Origin: Halobacillus litoralis
GTDB lineage: Bacteria > Bacillota > Bacilli > Bacillales > Halobacillaceae
Direction: 5' to 3'
Length of the DNA stretch: 64,000 nucleotides
Assembly: GCF_020524025.1 (NCBI RefSeq)
Contig: NZ_JAIVKN010000001.1
Span: 1,178,001-1,242,000 of the forward strand
This document shows, in pieces, positions 23,885 through 34,314 of the stretch. The notes under the pieces were generated by a model that ran no database searches, was not told the origin of the DNA, and worked only from the letters and a program-made list of their open reading frames with translations. Numbering within the stretch: position 1 is the stretch's first letter; the number at the start of each line of letters is the position of its first letter. The position numbers and the translations under genes were made by a program.

Positions 23885-25324
23885 TTAATTTTGACTTTCT
23901 TTCTGTTCATAGTCCGGAGACACGGCTTTTCTAATAAAAAGAGCGATCCCAAATGTAAGGACTGCTAAACCAAGAGCAAACCAGTACGCATGATGAACAC
24001 CAGCAGTCATTGCTTTTTCCATTACACTGTTGGTAATTCCGCCTGACTGTTCATTCAGATAATTCTGCTGCCCCTGGGTCATAATGCTGACAAATATTGA
24101 AACACCGAGTGCTCCTCCAATCGGTTGAAGTGTGTTGGCAATCGCTGTTCCATGAGGGTATAAATGCTTTGGAAGTTCATTCAAGGCATTCGTTTGGGAT
24201 GGCATCATGATTGCCGATATAGCAAGCATAAGCAAAATGTAGGCTAAGATAAACGACCAGGTTGGAATAGCAGGATTAATAAAGCTGAAATACAACATTA
24301 CACCCACTAATACAAGCGTGCCTGGTATAATCAACTTCCGTGGTCCAAACTTATCAAATAACGTCCCCATAACAGGTGACATCAAACCATTTAAGAGTGC
24401 CCCCGGTAAAAGGAGCAGACCTGCTATTTTGGCAGAGTAGCCAAGAGGACCCTGCAGATACATCGGCATGACGATTTCTGATGCGAACATGGCCATAATC
24501 ACAATCACAAAGATCGCGATTCCTCTTGCATAACTCTTATATTGAAAGACACGTACATCCAGAAGCGGCTCTTCCAATTTCAACTGACGTAGGACAAACA
24601 CTAGTATACTAAGCACCCCTACAGTTATTATAAGAAGAGTTCGAATAGAGGAAAACCCTTCGCCGCTCTCTCCTGCACTGCTGAATCCATAGACAAGTCC
24701 TCCGATACCTATAGAAGAAAGTAAAATGGATAGAACATCTGCTTTGGGACGAGTGACTTCTCCAACATTCTGTAAGAATTTCCACGCAAAAATAACCGAA
24801 AACGCCGCAAATGGAAGGACAGAAATAAAGAGCCAGCGCCATCCAAGATAATCGACGATAACACCAGATAACGTTGGTCCAATTGCAGGAGCAAACATAA
24901 TAACAAGGCCGAAGGTTCCCATAATCCGTCCCCGTACTTCTGGTTCGTAAAGAAGGAGCAGAGCATTCATAATCACGGGTATGAGAAGCCCTGTACCAAC
25001 AGCCTGAATCATCCTTCCTGTTAAGAGCATCGGAAAGTTAAGAGCGGCCGCTGCAATCGCTGTACCAGCAAGAAAAATGGTCATCACACCAATAAACATC
25101 TGCCTGGTCGTGAACCATTGGATTAATAAAGCAGAAATCGGCATTAAAATCCCCATAACCAACATGAACCCGGTCGCCATCCACTGAACGGTAGGAGCAT
25201 CAAGATTGAAAACTTCCATCAATTCCGTCAGAGCAATATTGAGCAGGGTTTCGTTTAGAATGGCAAAAAAAGCACCAATCATAAATGTAGCTAAAATTAT
25301 TTTTCTATTGTAAGTTGTTTCCAT
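23885..25324 (-). CDS. DHA2-family (EmrB/QacA/LmrB) drug:proton antiporter
   Basis: 479 residues with about 14 hydrophobic segments, the DHA2 number. The D-rich first-helix motif L-N-E-T-L-L-N-I-A-L and the motif-C-like G-P-T-L-S-G stretch in helix 5 are visible. B. subtilis LmrB, which gives lincomycin and puromycin resistance, is the nearest named relative by eye. Unlike lmrAB, no TetR repressor gene is adjacent. TGGAGGAAATGA precedes the ATG. The position next to a FusB-like gene makes a small translation-antibiotic defence pair, though they are convergent and separately transcribed. Confidence 0.85.
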   Translation of the reverse strand: METTYNRKIILATFMIGAFFAILNETLLNIALTELMEVFNLDAPTVQWMATGFMLVMGILMPISALLIQWFTTRQMFIGVMTIFLAGTAIAAAALNFPMLLTGRMIQAVGTGLLIPVIMNALLLLYEPEVRGRIMGTFGLVIMFAPAIGPTLSGVIVDYLGWRWLFISVLPFAAFSVIFAWKFLQNVGEVTRPKADVLSILLSSIGIGGLVYGFSSAGESGEGFSSIRTLLIITVGVLSILVFVLRQLKLEEPLLDVRVFQYKSYARGIAIFVIVIMAMFASEIVMPMYLQGPLGYSAKIAGLLLLPGALLNGLMSPVMGTLFDKFGPRKLIIPGTLVLVGVMLYFSFINPAIPTWSFILAYILLMLAISAIMMPSQTNALNELPKHLYPHGTAIANTLQPIGGALGVSIFVSIMTQGQQNYLNEQSGGITNSVMEKAMTAGVHHAYWFALGLAVLTFGIALFIRKAVSPDYEQKESQN

Positions 25325-25897
25325 TCATTTCCTCCAGAATCAGTTTCAAAATATAGTCCATCCCTATCCTGCCCTACATCATAAGCGGATTGCAACTTTT
25401 TTGTTTCATAGAATGATGATCCAGGAGTCGAACGTTAATCTTTTTACAATTTACAATCAGACACGGCCTCTCAGGCAGCGCTCGACTTTTTCATTTTCTG
25501 CTGCACAAATTACCAATCGATTCATCCATTATTCTTCCATTGCATAGATAATGAGCGACTTCACTGTTCGCGCCATAATTCTTTTGGTTTTGAAAACTAC
25601 GGCCAAACCAGTATCCAATTACCACTGGTTTAATTTGTATGATCCAGTCTACTAAAGCCAGGTGCACCTTCAACCATCACCCTGATATAAGTTTATTGAT
25701 GTCAGGCTTTTGGTTACAGAAACTCTTTTACCTAATTAAATAATAGCATTGGTATCTTCTAAAGTTTTGTCTCCAGGCTTGTCAGATTAAACAAATGCAG
25801 AGCGTCTTCCTCCCCTCCAGTATTCAAGGAAATCTCATCATCTACCTGATGTTTGAACATATATATCCCCTTTTTCTACTTATTTCCCCATAATCCT
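25325..25897. other. Long intergenic region without a convincing gene
   Basis: About 570 bases between the drug exporter and the guaC promoter. A 60-codon minus-strand frame at 25491-25673 has no ribosome binding site and no recognised domain. A short imperfect inverted repeat (CCTGATAT ... ATGTCAGG) lies near 25681-25706. The stretch 25840-25980 is AT-rich and includes the guaC promoter. I looked for a purine riboswitch and did not find the conserved pairing elements. Confidence 0.5.
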
Positions 25898-25926
25898 TTG
25901 ACACCTGAAGGAATCTATTGTAAATT
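25898..25926 (+). promoter_or_regulatory. Candidate sigma-A promoter of guaC
   Basis: Perfect TTGACA at 25898-25903, 17-base spacer and TAAATT at 25921-25926, about 60 bases upstream of the start codon. Confidence 0.55.
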
Positions 25927-25989
25927 ACTAATGTACGAACAATTACAATTATAATTAAAATAAATATTCGTATTTCAGGAGTGAAACTA

Positions 25990-26973
25990 ATGGAAAATGT
26001 ATTTGATTATGAAGATATTCAGTTAATTCCCGCGAAATGTGTCGTTAACAGTCGAACTGAATGTGATCCTTCTGTTACGCTTGGTAATTATAAATTTAAA
26101 CTTCCAGTTGTTCCTGCTAACATGCAGACGATTATTGATGAAAGAATTGCTGCGAAACTCGCTGAAGATGGTTACTTTTATGTTATGCACCGTTTTGAAC
26201 CTGAAACACGTTTAACTTTTATTGAAAAGATGAAATCTAAAGGTCTGATTTCCTCCATAAGTGTAGGAGTAAAGCCTGAAGAATATCAATTTGTAAAACA
26301 GTTAGCTGTGAAACAAGTGATACCTGAATTTATTACTATTGATATCGCTCATGGACATTCAAAAGCCGTCATTGATATGATTCAGCATATTAAAGAACAC
26401 ATTCCATCCACATTTGTTATCGCTGGAAACGTGGGGACACCAGAAGCCGTACGTGAACTGGAAAACGCTGGTGCTGATGCAACCAAAGTAGGGATTGGCC
26501 CGGGAAAAGTCTGTATTACAAAGGTTAAAACTGGATTTGGTACTGGTGGATGGCAGCTGGCGGCCCTTCGCTGGTGTGCGAAAGCTGCGACAAAACCTAT
26601 TATCGCAGACGGGGGTATTCGTACTCATGGAGACATAGCTAAGTCTGTTCGTTTTGGTGCTACAATGGTAATGATTGGATCTCTTTTCGCAGGACATGAA
26701 GAGTCCCCAGGAGACACAGTCGAGAAAGAAGGAAAGCTCTATAAAGAGTATTTCGGATCCGCTTCCGAGTTTCAAAAAGGGGAAAAGAAAAACGTGGAAG
26801 GTAAGAAAATGTTCGTGGAACATAAAGGAGCGTTGAATGATACGTTGACAGAAATGGAACAGGACCTTCAATCAGCGATCAGCTATGCAGGTGGAACCGA
26901 TCTTGAAGCCATTCGTCATGTTGATTATGTTGTTGTTAAAAATTCCATCTTCAATGGTGACAAAGTATATTAA
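25990..26973 (+). CDS. guaC: GMP reductase
   Basis: 327 residues, almost colinear with B. subtilis GuaC ([14 protein letters not shown] opening, N-G-D-K-V-Y ending). It is an IMPDH/GMPR TIM barrel: the catalytic cysteine is in G-P-G-K-V-C-I-T, followed by I-A-D-G-G-I-R and F-G-S-A-S-E-F-Q-K. It turns GMP into IMP with NADPH, feeding guanine nucleotides back to adenine nucleotides. The start is the ATG at 25990 after AGGAGTG; a GTG nine bases upstream overlaps that site. Single-gene unit with its own promoter and terminator. Confidence 0.96.
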   Translation: MENVFDYEDIQLIPAKCVVNSRTECDPSVTLGNYKFKLPVVPANMQTIIDERIAAKLAEDGYFYVMHRFEPETRLTFIEKMKSKGLISSISVGVKPEEYQFVKQLAVKQVIPEFITIDIAHGHSKAVIDMIQHIKEHIPSTFVIAGNVGTPEAVRELENAGADATKVGIGPGKVCITKVKTGFGTGGWQLAALRWCAKAATKPIIADGGIRTHGDIAKSVRFGATMVMIGSLFAGHEESPGDTVEKEGKLYKEYFGSASEFQKGEKKNVEGKKMFVEHKGALNDTLTEMEQDLQSAISYAGGTDLEAIRHVDYVVVKNSIFNGDKVY

Positions 26974-26979
26974 ACATAA

Positions 26980-27011
26980 AAAAGGAGCAGGCCAAAAGGC
27001 TTGCTCCTTTT
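26980..27011 (+). terminator. Terminator of guaC
   Basis: 14-bp stem (AAAAGGAGCAGGCC with one G-U pair) and AAAA loop, ending in TTTT, six bases after the guaC stop codon. Confidence 0.85.
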
Positions 27012-27200
27012 CTTAAGATCTGGTTTATACTCCCTTCTTTCAATGCTTTATCTAAATCAATAAATAAACGTTGAGAAAAACATACCAAACCAGTGACTAA
27101 TGAACCAAATTGTCCCTTGCTGGCTCTCATGAAGTTTAACTGAATGGAGGAACGGCTAATCTCTCCTTGTGCAAGCAATTCTATAACTGGAGGCTTTAAA

Positions 27201-28367
27201 ATGAATCGTTTTACAATTCCACGTGACATTTACTTTGGGGAGAATGCTTTAGATATATTAAAGGATATTGAAGGAAAGAAAGCCTTATTAGTCATTGGAG
27301 GCGGATCCGTTAAAGAAAACGGAAACCTTGATATCATTGAAAAGAATTTATCTGAGGCAAATATTGAAACAAAGATTATTGAAGGGATAACAGAGGAACC
27401 ATCTACGAATCTCGTAAAAAGCCACTTGGAAGAAGTAAAAAGCTTTGGTCCGGATTGGATTATTGGAATCGGCGGGGGATCTCCAATGGACGCCGCAAAA
27501 GCGTTATGGATTTTCTATGAGCATCCAAATCTAAGCTTTCAAGATGCGATGGAACCGTTTAACCTTCCTAAGCTTCGAAAAAAAGCAAAATTTGTCGGTA
27601 TCCCGACCACCAGTGGCACCGCCTCTGAAATTTCAAATCTATCGGTAATCACAGAGTCGGAAACAGGCGTTAAATATCCTCTCGCTGACTTTGAACTGAC
27701 ACCGGACTTAGCTGTTATTGACCCGGTTATGGTTGAATCTATGCCAAAGCACGTCACAGCTTACAGCGGCATGGATGCTGTTACACACAGCATTGAAGCC
27801 TATGTTGCTAAGCCGCGCACTACATTTACTAACTCATTATCTATTGAAGCATTGGACATCTTAAAAAATAATCTTCTCCCTTCTTATAACGAAGATAAGG
27901 ACGCACGTGAGGAGGTCCATTACGCTCAGGCGATGGCTGGTATGGCGTTTGCTAATGCTGTTCTTGGGAACGTTCACAGCCTGGCTCATAAGAGTGGACC
28001 GACGTTTGGCGTTCCCCATGGATGCGCCAATGGGATTTACCTTCCATACGTCATCCAATTTAACCGTAAAGAAGTAGAGGATCGTTATGCTGCTCTAGCC
28101 AAGCGCATTGGCCTTAAAGGTGGTTCTGACAAGGAGCTTGTGGATGCCTTAATCGAATGGGTTCGTCAGCTTAATAAGGACATGGGAGTTCCTAATACAC
28201 TAAAAGATTTTGGTGTGGACGAAGAAACGTTCAAGGAAAATGTAAGTCAAATGGCAAAAAATGCAGTTGAAGATCCATGTACAGGAACCAATCCTAGAGA
28301 AACATCTGTAGAAGAGATGAAGATGTTATTCGTTGCTGCTTATTATGGACAGGAAGTCACCTTTTAA
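27201..28367 (+). CDS. Iron-containing (group III) alcohol dehydrogenase
   Basis: 388 residues. The N-terminal cofactor domain has I-G-G-G-S-V-K and I-G-G-G-S-P-M-D-A-A-K; the C-terminal helical domain has the metal ligands in G-M-D-A-V-T-H-S-I-E and N-V-H-S-L-A-H-K ... G-V-P-H-G. Such enzymes reduce or oxidise primary alcohols and aldehydes with NAD(P); the closest named relatives are butanol-type dehydrogenases, but substrate cannot be told from sequence. The start is the ATG at 27201 with GGAGG eight bases upstream; the reading extends further but without a site. Confidence 0.9.
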   Translation: MNRFTIPRDIYFGENALDILKDIEGKKALLVIGGGSVKENGNLDIIEKNLSEANIETKIIEGITEEPSTNLVKSHLEEVKSFGPDWIIGIGGGSPMDAAKALWIFYEHPNLSFQDAMEPFNLPKLRKKAKFVGIPTTSGTASEISNLSVITESETGVKYPLADFELTPDLAVIDPVMVESMPKHVTAYSGMDAVTHSIEAYVAKPRTTFTNSLSIEALDILKNNLLPSYNEDKDAREEVHYAQAMAGMAFANAVLGNVHSLAHKSGPTFGVPHGCANGIYLPYVIQFNRKEVEDRYAALAKRIGLKGGSDKELVDALIEWVRQLNKDMGVPNTLKDFGVDEETFKENVSQMAKNAVEDPCTGTNPRETSVEEMKMLFVAAYYGQEVTF

Positions 28368-28378
28368 AAAACGATCAT

Positions 28379-28413
28379 AAAAAAGCAGTCCCTTTTTGAG
28401 GGACTGCTTTTTT
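28379..28413 (+). terminator. Strong terminator after the iron alcohol dehydrogenase
   Basis: 15-bp perfect stem (AAAAAAGCAGTCCCT and complement) with a 5-base loop and T run. It may also serve the convergent diguanylate cyclase gene. Confidence 0.88.
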
Positions 28414-28437
28414 CGTTAATTACTCTCAGACCCCCTG

Positions 28438-29529
28438 TTAGATACACACCTTATTCCTACCTGTTTCCTTTGCATAATAAAGAGCTTCATCCGCTTTCTT
28501 ATACAACTCTTCAGGAAGAAAGGCACCGTCTCCATAATGACTGATTCCAATAGAGATCGTCAGGTGAATGAATCGTCCATCAGGAAGTTTGAATTTATAA
28601 TTTTCTACAGCTTTGCGTATTCTTTCAGCAACTTCCCGGGCAGTCCCTGCGCTGCATTGAGGCAGAAGAATAGAGAACTCCTCTCCCCCGTTCCTGGAGA
28701 CTTCGTCTGTATAACGTGCACTGGACTGAAGCAGTTCACTCAACTGCATTAAGATTTGATCGCCGGCATCATGACCATATGTATCGTTGACCTTTTTAAA
28801 ATGGTCGATATCCAGAAGCAGCAAAGCGAAGGCTTTCTCCTTTTTTTGTGCTCCTCGAATGTATTCATTCAATCTTCGATAAAAAAACCGAACATTTCCT
28901 ACGCCAGTCAGATAATCCGTTTGAGAATCGTTGGCCAGTTGAAGAACAAGCCGTTTGGACTTTTGAATATCCTTAAAAAAGAGCAGCGCGAAAAGCCCTG
29001 CAGGTATAGCTACAATCCAAAAGTAAACAACCACTTCGAAGTTAGAGACTGACTCCGGAAGCACCACCCCTAAATGAATCGAGATGATTGCCATACTTAC
29101 AATATTAAGGAGAATATTCGTCCTAAACCCTTCCCCCCTAAAATATTTACCGACAAGACCAACACTAACACCAACGATGATGGTTGTGGCAAAAGCAAGA
29201 ATGGATGAATCGCTTACCCCAAAGAAGAAGCGTGAAAAAGCAAGAATTCCTGCACAAACGATTGCTGGACCGATACCAGCAAAATAAGCGACAAGAATTA
29301 GAGGAATATGACGAAGGTCAATCATGACTTCATCTGTAACTTGAATGGAGAAAAACATTAAAAGCAGACCAATAGCCGCCCCCAAATAACCCATTCGATA
29401 TTTTTCTCTGTACTTAGAGTAGATAGTGACCGGTTCTTTAATTAGTTTCCCTACTATGTAAAAACCCGCAATCATCACAGAAATATTCGCTATCCAATCC
29501 TTAAATATTTCCATCATTTCCATCATCAC
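28438..29529 (-). CDS. Membrane-bound diguanylate cyclase (5TM-GGDEF)
   Basis: 363 residues. Five or six membrane segments fill residues 12-186 (5TMR-LYT-type sensor module), followed by a GGDEF domain from about 200. The active-site loop is G-G-E-E-F (281-285) and the inhibitory I-site R-x-x-D is present (R272-Y-T-D275), so both synthesis of cyclic di-GMP and product inhibition are expected. The domain layout matches B. subtilis DgcK (YhcK). It lies back to back with a secreted glycoside-hydrolase-like gene and near a GT2 synthase pair, an arrangement similar in spirit to the B. subtilis ydaJKLMN exopolysaccharide operon. Confidence 0.9.
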   Translation of the reverse strand: MMMEMMEIFKDWIANISVMIAGFYIVGKLIKEPVTIYSKYREKYRMGYLGAAIGLLLMFFSIQVTDEVMIDLRHIPLILVAYFAGIGPAIVCAGILAFSRFFFGVSDSSILAFATTIIVGVSVGLVGKYFRGEGFRTNILLNIVSMAIISIHLGVVLPESVSNFEVVVYFWIVAIPAGLFALLFFKDIQKSKRLVLQLANDSQTDYLTGVGNVRFFYRRLNEYIRGAQKKEKAFALLLLDIDHFKKVNDTYGHDAGDQILMQLSELLQSSARYTDEVSRNGGEEFSILLPQCSAGTAREVAERIRKAVENYKFKLPDGRFIHLTISIGISHYGDGAFLPEELYKKADEALYYAKETGRNKVCI

Positions 29530-29668
29530 CCATCTTTCGACAACTTACAGCTAGTATACCATCAAGTCCCTGTTTTCTCATCGGTTTTATATAAAGAGTG
29601 TTCAACGTCAAAAAGAACGATTATAATGAACACAAGACAAATTTTTCCTTAGATTTTGGAGGAACCCA

Positions 29669-32600
29669 ATGAGAAAATCTATTCTATTTATCCTGCTATT
29701 TTTACTGTCTGTCAGTCTTCCTTATCTCTTTTGGCAGTCTACAGCAAAAGAATCTTATCATGTATGCATTATTGATCAAACCGTTCCAGATGAGAGCTTC
29801 CGAGAACATAACAGCCTTACATGGCTTTTAAATTACAACCAATACACAACAAATCAAAATCAACCCTATAGAGCGTCTGACTATTATGGAATGATACCTG
29901 ACGAACATAAAAAGAAAATAACCGAAAATCCACTGCCATCCACGCTGAGCAATACGGATTTAATTTACGTCGCAGATACTTATGGCATATATAAAGAAGA
30001 TGTTCCATGGGACGAGCAGACCAATGCTGGTCAATCTTCCAGGCTGATTGAAGGCGGAATGACCATGGAGGATTGGAAAACCATTGAGAAGGAAACAGAG
30101 ATTCATGGGAAGGATCTCATTATGGAATTTAACAGCTTTGCCTCTCCTACCAGTGAAGCTGTAAGGAAAAACATCACCGAATACTTAGGAATTGAATGGA
30201 AAGGCTGGATCGGCCGCCATTTTAATGAATTATCTCAAAATCAAGATGAAGTACCGACCTGGATAATTTCAAGGTATGAAGATGAAAAAGGAAAATGGTC
30301 CTATCAAGGGAAAGGCATTGTCTTCATTCATGAATTTTCCTCAAAAATTTTTGTTCTATCTGAGGAAAACGGAGACTTAAGCGACTCAGATATTCTCGCG
30401 TCTTTTACAAAGGAAGGAACTAAGCGTCTCAACCTAGAGAAAAGCACCCCTTACACTTATTGGTTTGATATTTTAGAACCCACAGATGAAGCTGACGTTC
30501 TTGCTGAATATAATATACAACTGACTGTAAGCGGAAGGAAAAAAATGAAGAAACATCAGATCCCTGCCACATTCCCAGCTATCCTTTATCAAAAAGAGAA
30601 AACTTCAGACCGTTATTATTTCGCAGGCGACTATGTGGACCTATCAGATGTTCCTCCTATTTATCAATACAAAGGATTTGCCAAAGTGAAGCAGTGGATG
30701 GCTCATATTCAGCCACATGCAGAAGACAGCTTCTTTTGGAGTACATATCAACCGATGATGCAGGAAATCCTCGCAGATCTTTCTATAAAGGAAGAAAAAC
30801 AGAAAGTCGATCCGGTCAGCCAGGCCGTTACAGAAGGAATTCATCACCCCTCCCGTGTATCAGAAAATAAAATAGAAGTCTATCAGAACAATGAATGGAT
30901 ACCGTTGAGGATTAAAGGTGTAAATATCGGCATGGGCAAACCAGGATATTTCCCTGGGGAGGCGGCCATCAACAAAGAAGAGTATGCTCGCTGGTTCCAA
31001 CAGATAGGAGACATGAATGCAAATGCCATCAGAATCTATACTCTTCATCCTCCTGAATTTTATGATGCACTTGCAGAATATAATAAAAGGGCTGATCAGC
31101 CGCTCTATGTGTTTCACGGCGTATGGATTGATGAAGAACCTTTAGAAGAAAAGAAAGATGCTTTTGATAAAGACATTACAGCAGATTTCCAGAAAGAAAT
31201 GAAAAAAATTGTTGATGTCATACACGGAAATGCTGATGTATCCAAGGAACCTGGTCATGCATCCGGCTTATACACCACAGACATCTCCCCTTATGTTATT
31301 GGCTGGATCATTGGAATAGAATGGTTTCCGATGATGGTAGACCAAATGAAAAAAGATTACCCGGAGCTTGGGGACTTTGAAGGAACTATTACGAAAACAA
31401 AAGGGGCAGACCCGATGGAGTACTGGCTTGCCCAGCAAATGGATTTCCTGGGGTCTTATGAAATTGATAAATATGAAAGTATACGTCCATTAAGTTTCAC
31501 CAACTGGGTAACCACAGATAACATAGAACAGCCTGCTGAACCATTAGAGCAGGAAGATCTTGCAGTGATTGATCCCAACCATATCTTACCTAAAGGACAG
31601 TCAGCTGCAACAGGAATGTTTGCCTCCTATCACGTGTACCCCTATTATCCTGATTTTCTGAATATCGAAGAAAAATACACGGAGTATATCGATCATCGAG
31701 GCGGACGGAATAACTATGCCGGTTATCTGAAAAATCTAAATGATTCTCATAACCTGCCGATTCTCATTGCTGAATTCGGCATCCCGGCATCGAGAGGAAA
31801 AACCCACGAAAACCCACTTGGATGGAATCAGGGATTTATCTCGGAAACGGAACAGGGACAAATTGTTAAACACCTTTATGAAGATATCCTAGCAGAAGAC
31901 TTACTTGGCGGATTGGTATTCAGCTGGCAGGATGAGTGGTTTAAGCGTACATGGAATACGATGGACTATGATAACCCTGACCGACGTCCTTACTGGTCCA
32001 ATGCTCAAACAAACGAACAGCAATTCGGCCTGTTAAGCTTTGATCGACTTAAAGTCAAATTAAACGGACAAAATGATTGGACGGATGGAAAAACACTTTA
32101 TAAGAAAAAAGACGGTGATTTACGTGAAATGACCGTTGATCATGATGAACGTTATGTTTATATAAAGACAACGTTTGAGGATTTAACTGACAAGTTCTGG
32201 GAGGAAAAAGACTATCAGATCCATTTCAGTGTCCGCCCTGATCAAGGAGTTGAGACTGATGACACTCCTCTCCTTTCTGACTTCCGCGTAACTATTAAGA
32301 ATAAAAAAGATGCAGAAATAGAAGTAGCCCAAGATTATGACGTCTTCCATTTTGACTATGTTGAAAAGTTGAAGATGGTTGATGACCCTTATGAAGGTGA
32401 GAACTTTCACCCTATTCGATTAGCATTAAACAAAGGCCTTGTCCGACCGGATACAGGGGAAAAATTCCCCTTTGAATCCTATGAGACTGGTGCTTTGAGG
32501 TTCGGTATAGGTGATCCTGAGGATAAAGGTTATGATTCACTTTCTGATTATTTTTATTCCACGGATACAGAGATCTTAGAACTTAGAATTCCATGGATGC

Positions 32601-32851
32601 TTCTTAATGCCAGGGACCCAAGTCAGAAAGAATTTATCGGGGACCTTTCAGAAGACGGAATAGAAGCATCACAGACTGTCGAAGGACTGGATATTACGTC
32701 TGTGGTTAAAGAAAAAGGAAAAACAACAGATGCTTTTTCATCTGAGATCGCCGCCCGGTATACTTGGGAGAGATGGGATTTACCAGCCTATGAAGAACGA
32801 CTCAAGGAATCTTATTTGATCATTCAGAAACTTTTCTCTCAAATAAAATAA
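29669..32851 (+). CDS. Large extracytoplasmic glycoside-hydrolase-like protein
   Basis: 1060 residues. An N-terminal hydrophobic segment (about 4-24) acts as signal or anchor. Residues about 30-400 form a domain I do not recognise. A central TIM-barrel region (about 410-760) resembles GH2/GH5-type enzymes: I-K-G-V-N-I-G near 417, G-I-E-W-F-P near 545 (position of the acid/base) and I-A-E-F-G-I-P near 700 (position of the nucleophile). The last 250 residues look like a DOMON/CBM9-type sugar-binding module. It is predicted to act on cell-surface polysaccharide. The ribosome binding site is TTGGAGGA. Neighbouring genes encode a diguanylate cyclase (divergent) and a GT2 synthase (convergent). Confidence 0.7.
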   Translation: MRKSILFILLFLLSVSLPYLFWQSTAKESYHVCIIDQTVPDESFREHNSLTWLLNYNQYTTNQNQPYRASDYYGMIPDEHKKKITENPLPSTLSNTDLIYVADTYGIYKEDVPWDEQTNAGQSSRLIEGGMTMEDWKTIEKETEIHGKDLIMEFNSFASPTSEAVRKNITEYLGIEWKGWIGRHFNELSQNQDEVPTWIISRYEDEKGKWSYQGKGIVFIHEFSSKIFVLSEENGDLSDSDILASFTKEGTKRLNLEKSTPYTYWFDILEPTDEADVLAEYNIQLTVSGRKKMKKHQIPATFPAILYQKEKTSDRYYFAGDYVDLSDVPPIYQYKGFAKVKQWMAHIQPHAEDSFFWSTYQPMMQEILADLSIKEEKQKVDPVSQAVTEGIHHPSRVSENKIEVYQNNEWIPLRIKGVNIGMGKPGYFPGEAAINKEEYARWFQQIGDMNANAIRIYTLHPPEFYDALAEYNKRADQPLYVFHGVWIDEEPLEEKKDAFDKDITADFQKEMKKIVDVIHGNADVSKEPGHASGLYTTDISPYVIGWIIGIEWFPMMVDQMKKDYPELGDFEGTITKTKGADPMEYWLAQQMDFLGSYEIDKYESIRPLSFTNWVTTDNIEQPAEPLEQEDLAVIDPNHILPKGQSAATGMFASYHVYPYYPDFLNIEEKYTEYIDHRGGRNNYAGYLKNLNDSHNLPILIAEFGIPASRGKTHENPLGWNQGFISETEQGQIVKHLYEDILAEDLLGGLVFSWQDEWFKRTWNTMDYDNPDRRPYWSNAQTNEQQFGLLSFDRLKVKLNGQNDWTDGKTLYKKKDGDLREMTVDHDERYVYIKTTFEDLTDKFWEEKDYQIHFSVRPDQGVETDDTPLLSDFRVTIKNKKDAEIEVAQDYDVFHFDYVEKLKMVDDPYEGENFHPIRLALNKGLVRPDTGEKFPFESYETGALRFGIGDPEDKGYDSLSDYFYSTDTEILELRIPWMLLNARDPSQKEFIGDLSEDGIEASQTVEGLDITSVVKEKGKTTDAFSSEIAARYTWERWDLPAYEERLKESYLIIQKLFSQIK

Positions 32852-32861
32852 TACCATTAGA

Positions 32862-32891
32862 AAAGCGAAGTCCCATTTGGGGCTTCGCTTT
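32862..32891. terminator. Bidirectional terminator
   Basis: 13-bp stem (AAAGCGAAGTCCC with one G-U pair) and a 4-base loop between convergent genes; it overlaps the stop codon of the minus-strand GT2 gene. Confidence 0.8.
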
Positions 32892-34314
32892 ACGTGTGTT
32901 CCTGTGACAGTCCTTTTCTGTTCATATCCCCCCACTCGCTTTTCTTTTTTGTCAAAGCAAGCAGCAGTCCTTCACATCTCCACCACACAACTAGTGGCCG
33001 GAACCAAAAACTTTCTGTCAAACTCCATAAGTATAAAAGACATATACTCTTTAAATCCGGATATTTATGATAGGTCCACTCTTCCAATAAAACAGCAAGA
33101 GAAGATAACAATGAACCATAAAACACGGTGAACAGTCCCATCATAATCGTCGTTTCCATTGTGATGAAAGAAAAAAAGATTCCGAGAATAATAATTAGAT
33201 AACCGAGCAGTTCAAATAAAGAACTGAGTAACTCTACAATAAGATAATAAGGCATGGAAAACATGCCAATGCCTTGATACTTTGGATTCAGCATCATCTT
33301 CCGGTGTTTCCATAATGTCTCAGCCAGCCCTTTCTGCCATCGCTTACGCTGAGCTCTCAAAGAAGCAAACGTTGATGGAGCTTCCGTCCAGCAGACGGGG
33401 TCCTGAATATATTCGATCCTCTGCTTTGAATGCTCTTCTTTCAGAGTACGGTGAATACGCACAACCAACTCCATATCTTCACCCACTGTATTTGAATCAT
33501 AACCGCCTGCACGGATGACCCTGCTTTTTTCAAACACCCCGAATGCACCGGATATAATAAGAAGAATATTCATACGGGACAACCCTAAACGACCTATTAA
33601 AAATGCACGGAAATATTCAATGATCTGCATTATGACCATGGGCTGCCTGGCTAGTCCAATCTTTTCCACTCTGTTTTGAACAATGTTCGATCCGTTTGCT
33701 ATTCGAACAGTCCCCCCTGTAGCCGTAACCAGTCCGTTAGAATCGATGATTGGTTTCATCGTTTTTAATAGAGCATCACGGTCAAGTAGAGAATCGCCGT
33801 CAATAGCTGCGAAGTATGGGTATTTAGAAAAATTGATCCCTGCATTTAAGGCGTCAGCCTTGCCTCCATTTTCTTTCTGTAACAAATAAAGATTCGAGTG
33901 GGTCTTAGACTGATAGCCCCGCACCACTTCCTTCGTTTGAAAATGCCTGCGCACAGCTAGATTAATTGGCTGCATGTCAAAAGCATGAATCATTCGTTCC
34001 GCTGTTTGATCTATAGAACCATCATCAATTACGATCACTTCAAACTGAGGATAATGAAGAGCAAGCATAGAACGTGCTGTACTCACTACACCAACCTCTT
34101 CATTATAGGCAGGAACAAGGACAGAGACCGGGAACGTATCTTTATTAACAGCGGTATCCTCAATCAATTCCTCTCGGTTCAGTTCTCTTTCTTTTCTGAT
34201 TTTTGGACCAGCAATTAAAAACAAAACCAAATAAATAAGTGCGACAACAATCATATAAAAGATGACCATAGCTGCAGCCACATCAACAATACCCGTAAGA
34301 ATATCAGGATTCAT
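32890..34314 (-). CDS. Processive family-2 glycosyltransferase (PgaC/BcsA-like)
   Basis: 474 residues. One membrane helix at about 12-36, a cytosolic GT2 domain with D-D-G-S (97-100), D-G-D-S (172-175), G-E-D (278-280) and Q-R-K-R-W (322-326), then three or four C-terminal membrane helices. The Q-x-x-R-W motif marks processive synthases that polymerise and export beta-linked polysaccharide, as in poly-N-acetylglucosamine or cellulose. The sugar made cannot be read from sequence. Its ATG overlaps the stop of the HEAT-protein gene by four bases, so the two are coupled. No PilZ domain is present; a cyclic-di-GMP link would need a separate receptor. Confidence 0.88.
   Translation of the reverse strand: MNPDILTGIVDVAAAMVIFYMIVVALIYLVLFLIAGPKIRKERELNREELIEDTAVNKDTFPVSVLVPAYNEEVGVVSTARSMLALHYPQFEVIVIDDGSIDQTAERMIHAFDMQPINLAVRRHFQTKEVVRGYQSKTHSNLYLLQKENGGKADALNAGINFSKYPYFAAIDGDSLLDRDALLKTMKPIIDSNGLVTATGGTVRIANGSNIVQNRVEKIGLARQPMVIMQIIEYFRAFLIGRLGLSRMNILLIISGAFGVFEKSRVIRAGGYDSNTVGEDMELVVRIHRTLKEEHSKQRIEYIQDPVCWTEAPSTFASLRAQRKRWQKGLAETLWKHRKMMLNPKYQGIGMFSMPYYLIVELLSSLFELLGYLIIILGIFFSFITMETTIMMGLFTVFYGSLLSSLAVLLEEWTYHKYPDLKSICLLYLWSLTESFWFRPLVVWWRCEGLLLALTKKKSEWGDMNRKGLSQEHT

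Noticed and set aside
25491-25673. Minus-strand frame of 60 codons in the long spacer before guaC
   Set aside because: No ribosome binding site and no domain; neighbouring frames do not extend it.
25740-25980. Possible purine riboswitch before guaC
   Set aside because: I could not find the conserved three-way junction sequence elements; only a normal promoter is visible.
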